Shown: piece after piece, positions 1 to 8,016 of the stretch
How the letters are laid out: each line of letters begins with the position of its first letter
Position numbering within the stretch: position 1 is the stretch's first letter
From: Mycobacterium triplex
GTDB lineage: Bacteria; Actinomycetota; Actinomycetes; Mycobacteriales; Mycobacteriaceae
DNA: 64,000 nt
Assembly: GCF_000689255.1 (NCBI RefSeq)
Contig: NZ_HG964446.1
Location: 387,330 to 451,329 of the forward strand
Direction: 5' to 3'
Notes under the pieces: generated by a model
Databases searched by the model: none
Told to the model about the DNA's origin: nothing
The model's input: only the letters and a program-made list of their open reading frames with translations
Made by a program: the position numbers and the translations under genes

Positions 1-1
1 A

Positions 2-304
2 ACCGGGTTCACCCGCCGGATATTCTTTGTCGCCAACACTCAGGACAATCTCGCCGACGAAGTTCAGGCCGTGGCTCCGATTCCGTACACCTTCACCGAC
101 GAGGCGATCGACCGTCTCGCCGCCGCGGTTACCCAGCGCTTCGATGCGCCGCTCTATGTGGTGTCGGCACCCGGCCGCCACCAGCTCACCACACCCGCGA
201 ACCGTGATCGGTTGCTGCTCATGGACATAACCCCGGGTCTGCGCGGCTCGGATTCCGATTGGTCCGCGGTCTTTCGCACGATGTTGCTGCGGTCGGCGAC
301 ATGA
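2..304 (+). CDS. Unrecognised protein, C-terminal 100 residues only
   Basis: The reading frame is open from the left edge of the window to a TGA at 302-304, so only the C-terminus of a longer gene is visible. The fragment is soluble-looking, with no membrane segment, and I recognise no family motif in it. Its stop overlaps the ATG of the next gene (ATGA at 301-304), so the two are probably translated together and belong to the same glycan-related operon. Position alone suggests a partner in sugar transfer or modification, but nothing in the fragment proves it. Codon use is GC-rich like the neighbours. Confidence 0.6.
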   Translation, partial: TGFTRRIFFVANTQDNLADEVQAVAPIPYTFTDEAIDRLAAAVTQRFDAPLYVVSAPGRHQLTTPANRDRLLLMDITPGLRGSDSDWSAVFRTMLLRSAT

Positions 305-1077
305 AGCTGGACGTTCATCTTCAGACGCATTCCGACATCAGCGTGCACGGCGCCCACCGCTACGTCGACGCACCGAAGTCTGAGATCCTGCTCCGCTGTA
401 CCCAATCCCTTGTCACGTCGCTCAATCTCGCCGAGGGCGACATCGTCTTGCGGGTCTTCGATGATCACTCGTCGCCCGAAGTCCTGCCCACGCTGCATCG
501 GATACTCGAAACCTGCAGCCACCCGGTCGAATTCATCGCGCTCGATGACCGCGGGTACAACGCATCCTGTCTTGCCTCGTTTTCCAGGGCGCGCGACGAC
601 GGTCGCGACCTCGTCTATCTGGTCGAGGACGACTACCTCCACGTCCCCTCCGCGATCCAGGAAATGCTCGACACGCATGTGCTGCTACGGGAGAAGCTGG
701 GCGGACGCGAAGTCGCGCTGCACCCCTACGACGATCCGAAGAATTATTGGAGCCCGATATTCAGCCGGGAGGACTGCCGCGTCGTTTACGGCACCCGGCG
801 GCACTGGCGCACCAACACGCACACCACCAACACCTGCTGGGTCGAGATCGAGACGCTGAGGCGCAACTGGGAGCTATTCGAGCTGCTGGCCCGTTATTCG
901 AGCACGCCCTATGGCCGGCAGCACCACATCTTCGAAGCGTCGACGATCAACCGGATCTGGCGCGAACAGATTACCCTCTTTACACCCATACCTTCGCTGG
1001 CACTTCATCTTCAGTACGAGGAACACAAGGACCCCTACCTCGACTGGACCCAATGGTGGCAAGCCGCGGCGTATTGA
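301..1077 (+). CDS. Probable GT-A type glycosyltransferase
   Basis: This is a 258-residue protein starting at the ATG that overlaps the upstream stop by four bases; a longer in-frame start at 259 would lie inside the upstream gene and is less likely. Residues 1-60 look like the nucleotide-binding half of a GT-A fold, ending in a FDDHSSPE-type segment. An acidic VEDDY motif at residues 108-112 is a plausible DXD-like metal and sugar-nucleotide site. There is no membrane segment, so it would act in the cytosol on a lipid- or protein-linked acceptor. It converges on the minus-strand GT9/DUF4254 operon, with its stop four bases from that operon's last stop. Donor and acceptor are unknown; the family call is inference from fold-like motifs. 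Confidence 0.6.
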   Translation: MKLDVHLQTHSDISVHGAHRYVDAPKSEILLRCTQSLVTSLNLAEGDIVLRVFDDHSSPEVLPTLHRILETCSHPVEFIALDDRGYNASCLASFSRARDDGRDLVYLVEDDYLHVPSAIQEMLDTHVLLREKLGGREVALHPYDDPKNYWSPIFSREDCRVVYGTRRHWRTNTHTTNTCWVEIETLRRNWELFELLARYSSTPYGRQHHIFEASTINRIWREQITLFTPIPSLALHLQYEEHKDPYLDWTQWWQAAAY

Positions 1078-1081
1078 CTCC

Positions 1082-1660
1082 TCAGGCGCCGCGGTCCTCG
1101 AACAGGTCGCAGTAACTTCGTTGCGCCGACGACTTGAATTGCCGGTACAGCTTGAACCTGGCCCCACCGGCCTGCATGCGCGCGAGAAGTTGCTCGAGCC
1201 CGCCGAACAGATCTTCGTACTGCTCGTCGAGCACGGGCCGGCGCGCATCGGGCTGGTCGCCATTGTTGGTATGCGCGATCCGCAGCGCAAGAACCGAGAG
1301 CCGGTCGACGATGGTGCCGGGGGTTTCGGTGTGCAGCGGCGCGTTGGGATTCAGATCGATGCAATCGAGCAGGCTCGCGTCGATGTCTTCGATGGCCCCG
1401 TTGCGGCGGGCGTTGACGTCGTCGATGCAACGTTTCCGGCGCGCCACCTCGGGATCGTCGGCGCCCGGCCGGCGAACGGCGTCTTCGTGATGCCACAGTG
1501 CGAAGTTCAGCGCGTGCAGGTGTAGCGTCTTCGCCGCGATGCTGTCGCGAACCGCCGCGTCGTCGGGCGCTTCGGTATGCCACCGCATGGCGATGTCACG
1601 GAACTGGCGCACGGCTGACAACAAGTCCGTACTCGGCCGGTCTTCGATGCCCTCAGACAT
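1082..1660 (-). CDS. DUF4254 domain protein
   Basis: This 192-residue protein matches the DUF4254 pattern: a helical LHxxNFxLWHxED segment, then a KRxIDxxN motif, and a C-terminal APLHTETPG...DRLSVLALRI block. The ATG at 1660 overlaps the 3' end of the upstream GT9 gene by eight bases, indicating translational coupling; longer in-frame extensions lie inside that gene and were rejected. DUF4254 genes are, to my knowledge, commonly found beside GT9 glycosyltransferases in glycolipid and polysaccharide loci, but their biochemical role is not established. It is the last gene of a four-gene minus-strand operon with two GT9 enzymes and a sulfotransferase. There is no signal peptide or membrane segment. 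Confidence 0.8.
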   Translation of the reverse strand: MSEGIEDRPSTDLLSAVRQFRDIAMRWHTEAPDDAAVRDSIAAKTLHLHALNFALWHHEDAVRRPGADDPEVARRKRCIDDVNARRNGAIEDIDASLLDCIDLNPNAPLHTETPGTIVDRLSVLALRIAHTNNGDQPDARRPVLDEQYEDLFGGLEQLLARMQAGGARFKLYRQFKSSAQRSYCDLFEDRGA

Positions 1661-2696
1661 GTTCTGCGACAAGCTCTTCCATGGCATCAAGCACCTCTTC
1701 CACGGTGATGTCCGCCATCGAGCTCCTGTCGACGTGGCGGTGCGGCGCGAATCGAAACCCCCAAAGCTGCGGGCGGGTCGGACCGAAGAGGCCGACGCCG
1801 GGCACCCGCGCCAGATCGGCGGCGTGCAGCATGGCCGAGTCGACGCCCAAGAAAAGGTCCGCGTTCGCGACCAGGCCCACGGCCAGGTCGAGCGGCAGCC
1901 CGAGATAGGGAAAGACGCGATCGCGTTCACGCCCGACGTTGAGTTCCTCGTCGCCCATCCCGACCACCCAGGCCACGAAGTCGCGGTGACGCGACAAGAA
2001 GCGGTCCAGCACGTCGATGAACCTGGTTGCAGGCCAACGTTTGTCTGTCCAGCCGGCATCGGCGTGGAGTACCAGCACCTTGACGCCGGCGGGTACGGCG
2101 GCGCGCATGGACCGGGCTTGCTCCTGCACGGATTGCGCGAGCGGCACCGGCTGGGCGTAGCTTTCGAGCCGCAGCGACGGATCGAACAGCCGGGCCAACT
2201 TGAACGTGAGGTCGGCCGAGTGCGGCAAATCTCGCGGCACGATGATGTCGTAGTCGTCGTCGGTCGGGAAACCGATACTCACGGTGGGAGCCAGCCGTCG
2301 CCACAGGAGCCGGATGAACATGTTCGACGGGATGTCCCACGGGACGGCGTTGATGAAGACGTCGACGGCACCGATTCCGGACACCAGGGCGTCGTAGTCG
2401 AGGGTCCGACTTGCCTCCCGGCCTATCGGCGGTCCTCCCGGGGCGATGCCGGTGATGTCGATCATGCGCGGGCTGACCGCATGGAAGCAGAGGTCGAAGG
2501 CGATTTTGGGGCAGATCAAGGTGATTGGGGCGCTGAACATCTCGGCCAGCGCGCGCAGCGTGGGCAGCGTCAGGATGGCGTCCCCGATCAAGGTGGAGAA
2601 ATACACCGCGGGGGTGCGTGCGCGCAACAGCTCAGTGAGCACGTCCGGGTCGAGGCTTGACGCGCGTCCGCCCTGCAGAACCGTGATCTCGCTCAA
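1653..2696 (-). CDS. Glycosyltransferase family 9 (heptosyltransferase-like), copy 1
   Basis: A 347-residue protein with the two-Rossmann-domain GT-B layout of GT9. The C-terminal nucleotide-sugar motif is clear at residues 286-306 (DSAMLHAADL, then GVGLFGPT). An N-terminal GDAILTLPTLRAL segment resembles the acceptor-side loop of heptosyltransferases. The start is a TTG at 2696 preceded by GGAGG ten bases upstream; there is no ATG or GTG before the upstream in-frame stop at 2721. It overlaps the DUF4254 gene by eight bases. The next gene upstream is a close paralogue, and the two share long identical stretches, so this is a tandem duplication. It is predicted to be cytosolic. The sugar transferred is unknown and need not be heptose. 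Confidence 0.88.
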   Translation of the reverse strand: MSEITVLQGGRASSLDPDVLTELLRARTPAVYFSTLIGDAILTLPTLRALAEMFSAPITLICPKIAFDLCFHAVSPRMIDITGIAPGGPPIGREASRTLDYDALVSGIGAVDVFINAVPWDIPSNMFIRLLWRRLAPTVSIGFPTDDDYDIIVPRDLPHSADLTFKLARLFDPSLRLESYAQPVPLAQSVQEQARSMRAAVPAGVKVLVLHADAGWTDKRWPATRFIDVLDRFLSRHRDFVAWVVGMGDEELNVGRERDRVFPYLGLPLDLAVGLVANADLFLGVDSAMLHAADLARVPGVGLFGPTRPQLWGFRFAPHRHVDRSSMADITVEEVLDAMEELVAEHV

Positions 2697-2757
2697 ACCC
2701 GACGCACCTCCAGCGAGAGCTTAGACACACCCGTCATCGTGTCGCAGCACAACGTCG

Positions 2758-3753
2758 TCACCTCGTGGAACCGTCGACGAGCTCTTCGATCGCATCGAGC
2801 ACCGCTTCGACGGTGATGTCCGGCATCGTGCTCATATCGAGGTGGCGGTGTGGCGCGAACCTGAACCCCCATGTCTCGGCGCGGGTTGGGCCGAAAAGCC
2901 CCACACCGGGCACTCGCGCCAGATCGGCGGCGTGCAGCATGCTGGAATCGATCCCGACGAAGAGGTCCGCGGTGGCGACCAACCCCATGGTGAGGTCCAG
3001 TGGCAGTCCGAGGTGCGCAAACACGCGGTCGCCGTGGCGCCCGACGTTGAGTTCCTCGTATCCCATCCCGACCACCCAGGCCACGAAGTCGGAGTGGCGC
3101 GACAAGAATCGGTCCAACAGATCGATGAATCTGGTGACGGGCCAACACTTTTCCGTCCAATTGCTGTCCGCGTGCACGACGAGAACTTTGGCCCCCGGCC
3201 GCACCGCGGCACGGATCGACCGGGCTTCGTCCTGCACGGCCGCGGGTATCGGCAATGGCTGCGCGTAGCTTTCGATTCGCAGCGACGGATCGAAGAGCTG
3301 GGCCAGCCGGAATGTCACGTCCGCGGAGTGGCAGTCATCCTTGGGGACCACGATGTCGTGGCCGGCGTCGGTGAAGCCGATGCTCGTCGTCGGCGCCAGG
3401 CGTTGCAGGAGCGGATGAATGACAATGCTGGACAGCGAGCTCCAGGGCAGGGTGTCGATGAAGACATCGACCGGACCGATCTCGGCCACCAGTGCGTCGT
3501 AATCCGGCGGCCGATCCGGTCCACCCGGCAGTGGCGGCGGTCCCGTCAGCGGCAGCCCCGTGACGTCGACAAGGCGCGGGCTGACCTCCCGGAAGCACAG
3601 GTCGAAAGCGACCTTGGGACAGATGACGGTGATTGGGGCACTGAACATTTCGCCCAGAGCGCGCAGCGTGGGCAGCGTCAGCACGGCATCGCCGACATTG
3701 GTGACGAAACAGAACGCGGGTCGTTCGGCCTGCAGGAGATCGCGTAGCGCCAT
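2758..3753 (-). CDS. Glycosyltransferase family 9, copy 2
   Basis: A 331-residue paralogue of the adjacent GT9 gene, with the same GDAVLTLPTLRAL N-terminal loop and the same C-terminal DSSMLHAADL...GLFGPT motif at residues 269-289. The ATG at 3753 lies 14 bases after the sulfotransferase stop; upstream in-frame codons are mostly inside the sulfotransferase gene, so the shorter start is preferred. A 61-base spacer separates it from copy 1. The differences are concentrated in the middle, a glycine/proline-rich loop near residues 75-85, which is where acceptor specificity might vary. This is a confident family call with unknown substrate. Two similar transferases in series could add two successive, similar sugars to the same acceptor. 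Confidence 0.88.
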   Translation of the reverse strand: MALRDLLQAERPAFCFVTNVGDAVLTLPTLRALGEMFSAPITVICPKVAFDLCFREVSPRLVDVTGLPLTGPPPLPGGPDRPPDYDALVAEIGPVDVFIDTLPWSSLSSIVIHPLLQRLAPTTSIGFTDAGHDIVVPKDDCHSADVTFRLAQLFDPSLRIESYAQPLPIPAAVQDEARSIRAAVRPGAKVLVVHADSNWTEKCWPVTRFIDLLDRFLSRHSDFVAWVVGMGYEELNVGRHGDRVFAHLGLPLDLTMGLVATADLFVGIDSSMLHAADLARVPGVGLFGPTRAETWGFRFAPHRHLDMSTMPDITVEAVLDAIEELVDGSTR

Positions 3754-3766
3754 TTGGAGAACCTGT

Positions 3767-4552
3767 TCAGTTGTAACCGAAGCGGCGTGCCAGAGCGTCG
3801 ACCCGGGACCAAGCCGGATCATCGGCGTCGATGCGGGCCCGCGCCGGCATCGCCCGGCACAGGGGCGCAAGGTTGCCCGCCTTCCACGGCAGCGGCGCGC
3901 CGTGACGGTAGAACTGGTTGTCGCCGACCGTCTCCGGAGCGCGGTGGGCCAATGCGACGGCGTCGTCGGAAAAACGGAGGCCCCACCGCCGCAAGGCGTC
4001 GTCGAGCGTGTCGGCCGGCCGGGCCGTGAAGGCTTCGTACCGCAGCACGACCAGCTCGGCGTCGTCGGTGTTCAGCGGCTCCAGGCAACTCTCCACCAGC
4101 GCGAGGGCCTCGGTCACCGTGTCCTTGATCCAGAAGTCCAAATCGGTCCGTAGATCCGAATCCCGGTGCAGTACACAGGAATTCACCACCTCACGCGGAT
4201 CCCGCAGCACAAACAGAACGACCGCCTCGGGAAAGCAGCGGCGCAGGCTTCCCAGCCGCGTCGCATATCTCGGGTTCTTCTCGCCCCAGATCGCGCAGGG
4301 CTGGGCGATATCGCTCATGACCGCCCGCAGCGCCGCGGCCGGCTCCGCCGTTTCCCGCGCGATGCGCCGGTAGATGTCGTAGACCTCGCGCTCGAGCAGG
4401 AAGGCCGCCAACGTGCCCACGACCGGCCCCCCGGACCGGTCGATTTCGATCAGATCGATCTCGTCGAAGATTTTGATGTCTTCGTGGTGGTTGAGGAACT
4501 GGGTGACGATGGTCAACCCCGACCTCGGTGGCCCAACGACGAACAGCTGCAC
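3767..4552 (-). CDS. PAPS-dependent sulfotransferase family protein
   Basis: A 261-residue protein with the two hallmarks of the sulfotransferase fold. A 5'-phosphosulfate loop, GPPRSG, is at residues 7-12, and a 3'-phosphate-binding segment, LRDPREVVNS, is at residues 116-125. Family members usually have RSGTT or RTGTT in the first loop; here it reads RSGLT, so one threonine is replaced. The start is GTG at 4552 and there is no signal sequence. It heads the operon with two GT9 enzymes and DUF4254, which suggests transfer of sulfate (or activity on a related nucleotide) to a glycan or glycolipid. Mycobacteria are known to make sulfolipids and sulfated glycopeptidolipids, but nothing here identifies the acceptor. 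Confidence 0.8.
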   Translation of the reverse strand: MQLFVVGPPRSGLTIVTQFLNHHEDIKIFDEIDLIEIDRSGGPVVGTLAAFLLEREVYDIYRRIARETAEPAAALRAVMSDIAQPCAIWGEKNPRYATRLGSLRRCFPEAVVLFVLRDPREVVNSCVLHRDSDLRTDLDFWIKDTVTEALALVESCLEPLNTDDAELVVLRYEAFTARPADTLDDALRRWGLRFSDDAVALAHRAPETVGDNQFYRHGAPLPWKAGNLAPLCRAMPARARIDADDPAWSRVDALARRFGYN

Positions 4553-4607
4553 GGCCTTGACCGTATCCCCTAACCGGTAGCCAGCGGCAGCGTGAAAGTC
4601 GTCTCGC

Positions 4608-4955
4608 CTACTCCTCGCCGGTGATCTTCTGCAGCGAGTCGACGATTTCGGACAGCTTTTCGAAGGTATCGACCTGACTGGCCTCGATGCTCGCCGACGC
4701 TTCGGCGGTCGCCTTCATCAGTGCCTCGTTGATGCGGTCCTGCACCGTTTCCGCACCCAGGCGCAGCAGGCCGTCCTCGATGTTGACCGCCGTCACACAC
4801 ATGTCACCGTTGATGACCACCTCGACCGTCTCCGTCTCGTCCTTGGCGGTGAAGGAGCCGGAGCCCTGCCGCTTCAAGGCGCCCTCGAGGACGTCGCTGA
4901 ACTTCTTGAACTCGTCCATGACCGCAGTGGCCTGCGGGTGCTCTAGTGGTTGCAC
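4608..4955 (-). CDS. espL: ESX-1 associated protein EspL (YbaB/EbfC-like)
   Basis: A 115-residue protein, the same length as M. tuberculosis EspL (Rv3880c) as I recall it. Its core is conserved (ETVEVVING, IEDGLLRLGAE, RINEAL) and has the YbaB-type alpha-beta-alpha fold, known in other bacteria as small DNA-binding or chaperone dimers. The start is GTG at 4955, with AAGGA nine bases upstream. In M. tuberculosis espL lies between espK and espB and is needed for stability of ESX-1 substrates. Here espB is absent upstream, with only 148 bp between eccE1 and espL, and the downstream neighbour is a sulfotransferase instead of espK. EspL therefore has none of its usual local partners. Confidence 0.85.
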   Translation of the reverse strand: MQPLEHPQATAVMDEFKKFSDVLEGALKRQGSGSFTAKDETETVEVVINGDMCVTAVNIEDGLLRLGAETVQDRINEALMKATAEASASIEASQVDTFEKLSEIVDSLQKITGEE

Positions 4956-5103
4956 GTCAGATCATCCTTTGCGTCGGGGATAGCAAGCCTGCCTGGGCCA
5001 GTGCTTCGGCCACACAGACTCTCAGTGTAAGGCGGCTCGCGCTGCACTGACGACAGTTAAATCCTTGTTCATCTTGGCAACCCGAGCGTTCGCGACCAGG
5101 CCG

Positions 5104-6504
5104 TCAGGCGCCGTCCCGCCGGCCCGGCAGCGCGGTCAGATAGCGGCTCTCGTCGGGCTGGGAAACCGGCTGGATCGGCAATTGGCGATGCCGTGGCGTG
5201 CTGATCACGTTGTTGCGCAGGATTACCCGGTCCACGCCGGAATGCCGGCCCAGATAGGTTGTCGCGTGCGGCCACGCCACCTTCGACTCCGGGCCGACCT
5301 TGGCGCCGATCAGGTCGGCGAATTCCTGGAAATGCGCTGCGAGAGTCACGGTTCCGCCCGCGGCCGCCGCCCGGACGGCGAATTGCATGAAGGCGCGGGC
5401 GTCACCCAGGTTGATGCTCGCGTCGACATCGTCGAACGGCATGTAGACCGGATACTTGCTCGCCGTTTCACCGACGAGCACACCCGCTGAGCCGATCGGC
5501 AGCTGCCAGTGGCGGCCGGAGACGACCGTCTGGCCCTGCAGTGCGGCGCGCTGCCCACCGGACACCCGCGAAAACCCGCGCGGCCTTTTCGGCTTCGTCG
5601 CGGTGGTCAACAGGACCGTGGACCGTGGCGCGCTCCCGGGGGTGATGCGGACCCTGGTGATGGTGTGATCGGCCGGCGCCGACCACCACACATCCGGGCC
5701 GCCCGGCGCGATGTAGGCGGCGGTGAAGTTGTCCTGCCCCTTGATCTTCGACCACTTCTCGCGCACGAAGCTGATCTCGGTGGCCTGGTCGAAATCGTCG
5801 AAACTGCGGGCACATTCGGTATCGACACCGTGGCTGGCCAGCCGATCGGCGATCCGCGTGGTCGACGCAACCAGGTAGCGAGCGATCCCCGCGACGCCCT
5901 CATCGCGGCGCCGCGCCGATGCCTGAGCGCGCTGCGGGTCGGCACGCATCACGATCCAGGTCCGTCGGTACGCGGGGGCCGGGTCGCGCCCAATCACTTG
6001 CTGGTACAAGCTCAGCACCTCCGCCGATGCCGTCTTGCCGACCCGGAAGCCCGCCGATACGACGTCGGCCTCCAAGTCGGGGCAGTGCACCGCAAGCAAT
6101 TGCTCGAGCAGCCGAGTGTCGACCACGTCGTCGGTGTTGGCCTTCCCGTCAACGACGACCGTCGGCGTGAACGGCCGCGGAATGAGCTCGATGACCGCGA
6201 CCAAATGCTCGCCTTGCCAGCGCACCGCCACGTGATCGCCGGGCAGGACGGTGGCACCGACGTCGGGCTCCGACGGGAGTTCGGGAGACCTGCGATGCCG
6301 CACCAGCCAGGCGAGCATCGCCGCCACCCAGCCGGTGAGCCGCCGGCCGCGGAACGTCACCGTCGCCACCAGCGCGCCGATCGCCACCAGCGTCGGGCCT
6401 GCCCACTGGTAGCGCGTGCCCATGAACAGCAGGATGCACAGCGGGGCCAGCGCCGCCGCCCACATCGCGTGAACGGTGCTGAACCGGAGTCGTAGAGATC
6501 GCAT
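5104..6504 (-). CDS. eccE1: ESX-1 membrane component EccE1
   Basis: A 466-residue protein closely matching EccE1 (Rv3882c, about 462 residues). It has two adjacent N-terminal membrane helices (about residues 11-55), then a conserved periplasm-facing domain with GATVLPGDHVAVRW and VIELIPRPFTPTVVV. EccE subunits sit at the periphery of the type VII secretion pore and contact the MycP protease. It starts at ATG 6504, nine bases after the mycP1 stop, so the pair is co-transcribed. The gene is intact with no sign of decay, in contrast to the missing espB and eccD1 next to it. Without EccB1/EccC1/EccD1 in the window its role depends on whether those exist elsewhere. Confidence 0.92.
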   Translation of the reverse strand: MRSLRLRFSTVHAMWAAALAPLCILLFMGTRYQWAGPTLVAIGALVATVTFRGRRLTGWVAAMLAWLVRHRRSPELPSEPDVGATVLPGDHVAVRWQGEHLVAVIELIPRPFTPTVVVDGKANTDDVVDTRLLEQLLAVHCPDLEADVVSAGFRVGKTASAEVLSLYQQVIGRDPAPAYRRTWIVMRADPQRAQASARRRDEGVAGIARYLVASTTRIADRLASHGVDTECARSFDDFDQATEISFVREKWSKIKGQDNFTAAYIAPGGPDVWWSAPADHTITRVRITPGSAPRSTVLLTTATKPKRPRGFSRVSGGQRAALQGQTVVSGRHWQLPIGSAGVLVGETASKYPVYMPFDDVDASINLGDARAFMQFAVRAAAAGGTVTLAAHFQEFADLIGAKVGPESKVAWPHATTYLGRHSGVDRVILRNNVISTPRHRQLPIQPVSQPDESRYLTALPGRRDGA

Positions 6505-6513
6505 GGGGCGTCG

Positions 6514-7875
6514 TCAGGGCCGTTTCAGGGCGCGCCCGACGAGTGCGGCCAAACCCAGCGCGACGATCAAACCCATGACCCCCATCGTGACAGCATCGAT
6601 CGGCCCGTGATCGGGGCCCGGTACCGGCACCGGGGCTTGAATCGCTTTGACCGGATCCGCCGGCGCCGGCGCGGCGGGCGGGAGATCCCAGGTGAGCGCC
6701 GCGACCGCGTCGACGATGCCCGCACCGACCGCATCGTCGACGCCGCCTCCGGGATGACGTGCGGTCGCGGTGATCCGGCGCATGATCTGAGCCGGCGTCA
6801 GGTCGGGGAATTTCTGTCGCAGCAGCGCCGCCAGACCGGACACGTACGCCGCCGCAAACGAAGTCCCGGCGATCGGCACCGGACCCTCTTTGCCCGGCAA
6901 CGCGTCCACCGGATCGCCACCGGGACCGAGAGCAATGATGTTGTCGGCGGCGGCCGCCACGCTCACCCATGGTCCGTGCATCGAGAATTCGCTCGGCGCC
7001 CCGTTTTGCCCGACGCCTCCGACGGTCAGCACCAGCGGTGCGTACCACGCCGGTGTGACGATCGTCTGAACCCCCTGCCAGCCCCGGGGATCGGCGGGAA
7101 TGGACGGATCGGGCGGCGGATTCTGTTGGCAGTCCCCGCCGACGTTACCGGCCGCCACGACGACGACGGCGCCCTTGACGTTGACCGCGTAGTTGAGCGC
7201 GCCGCCCAGGGTTGTCTCGTCGACCTGCTTTTTGGCCTTGAAGCAGGCGGCCTCGCTGATGTTGATCACGCCGGCACCCAGGTTCGCGGCGTGCACCACC
7301 GCGCGGGCCAGGCTGCGGACCGAGCCCGCCGCCGGCGTGGCGTTCGGGTCACCCGAATCGGGTTGAGAATCCTTCGGCTCGAAGGCCTCCGACGTCTGGC
7401 GCACCGAAACCAACCGCGCGTCGGGAGCGACGCCGACGAATCCGTCGTCCAGGGAGGGGCGCCCGGCGATGATCGATGCGGTGAGCGTCCCGTGCGAATC
7501 GCAGTCGGACAGCCCGTCGCCGTCCTTGACGACGAAGTCGCCTCCCGGGTCGGCCGGGACGCGCGGCGAGGCGTCCACGCCGGTGTCGATCACCGCCACC
7601 GTGACGCCCGCACCGGTCGCGAACTTCTGGGCCTGGGTGATGCCGAGGTAGGTGTTGGGCCACGGCGGATCGTGGAAATTGGTGCCCGGCAGCGATAGCG
7701 GCGCCTTACAGACGCGCTTCTGTTCGAGGGGCTGATCGGGGCCCGTCACGTCGGGCGGAACCGCCCCCGGGTCGATCAAAGGTGGGGATACCGCGACGGC
7801 GGGAGGCGCGCCGACCATGGCTAGCGTCAACGCCACCGTGATCAGGAAGATACGGTGCACCGCCAGACGCTCCAT
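6514..7875 (-). CDS. mycP1: Mycosin-1, ESX-1 subtilisin-like serine protease
   Basis: A 453-residue secreted, membrane-anchored protease. It has a signal sequence (residues 1-28), a complete catalytic triad (Asp97 in VIDTGVD, His128 in SHGT, Ser339 in GTSFAAAYVSG) and a C-terminal membrane helix (about 427-447). MycP1 stabilises the ESX-1 membrane complex and in M. tuberculosis cleaves EspB, the substrate that is missing from its usual place here. The start is ATG at 7875. A 141-bp spacer to eccA2 holds no recognisable gene. All three catalytic residues are present, so the protease is predicted to be active, unlike the frameshifted mycP2 5 kb upstream in the same transcription unit. Confidence 0.92.
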   Translation of the reverse strand: MERLAVHRIFLITVALTLAMVGAPPAVAVSPPLIDPGAVPPDVTGPDQPLEQKRVCKAPLSLPGTNFHDPPWPNTYLGITQAQKFATGAGVTVAVIDTGVDASPRVPADPGGDFVVKDGDGLSDCDSHGTLTASIIAGRPSLDDGFVGVAPDARLVSVRQTSEAFEPKDSQPDSGDPNATPAAGSVRSLARAVVHAANLGAGVINISEAACFKAKKQVDETTLGGALNYAVNVKGAVVVVAAGNVGGDCQQNPPPDPSIPADPRGWQGVQTIVTPAWYAPLVLTVGGVGQNGAPSEFSMHGPWVSVAAAADNIIALGPGGDPVDALPGKEGPVPIAGTSFAAAYVSGLAALLRQKFPDLTPAQIMRRITATARHPGGGVDDAVGAGIVDAVAALTWDLPPAAPAPADPVKAIQAPVPVPGPDHGPIDAVTMGVMGLIVALGLAALVGRALKRP

Positions 7876-8016
7876 TCATCGGCCTTGCTCCGCCACCGCA
7901 TTGTGCCGGTCGCGGACCTGCGTGCATCTTAAGCTTTCCGGCTACGTCGACAACGCGTTTCCCCCAACGCCGGCCGCCCGGGCGCCCGGGCAAACCCGCT
8001 CGCGGCTTCGGTCTGA

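Noticed and set aside
44..48. Whether the left edge contains a promoter or start for the first gene
   Set aside because: The frame is open to the edge with no stop, so the gene simply begins outside the window.
4957..5103. Open stretch of 48 codons after the eccE1 stop, in the same frame, ending one base before espL
   Set aside because: It could be read-through or a remnant of espB, but open frames of this length are common in GC-rich DNA, and the translation shows no EspB-like motif.
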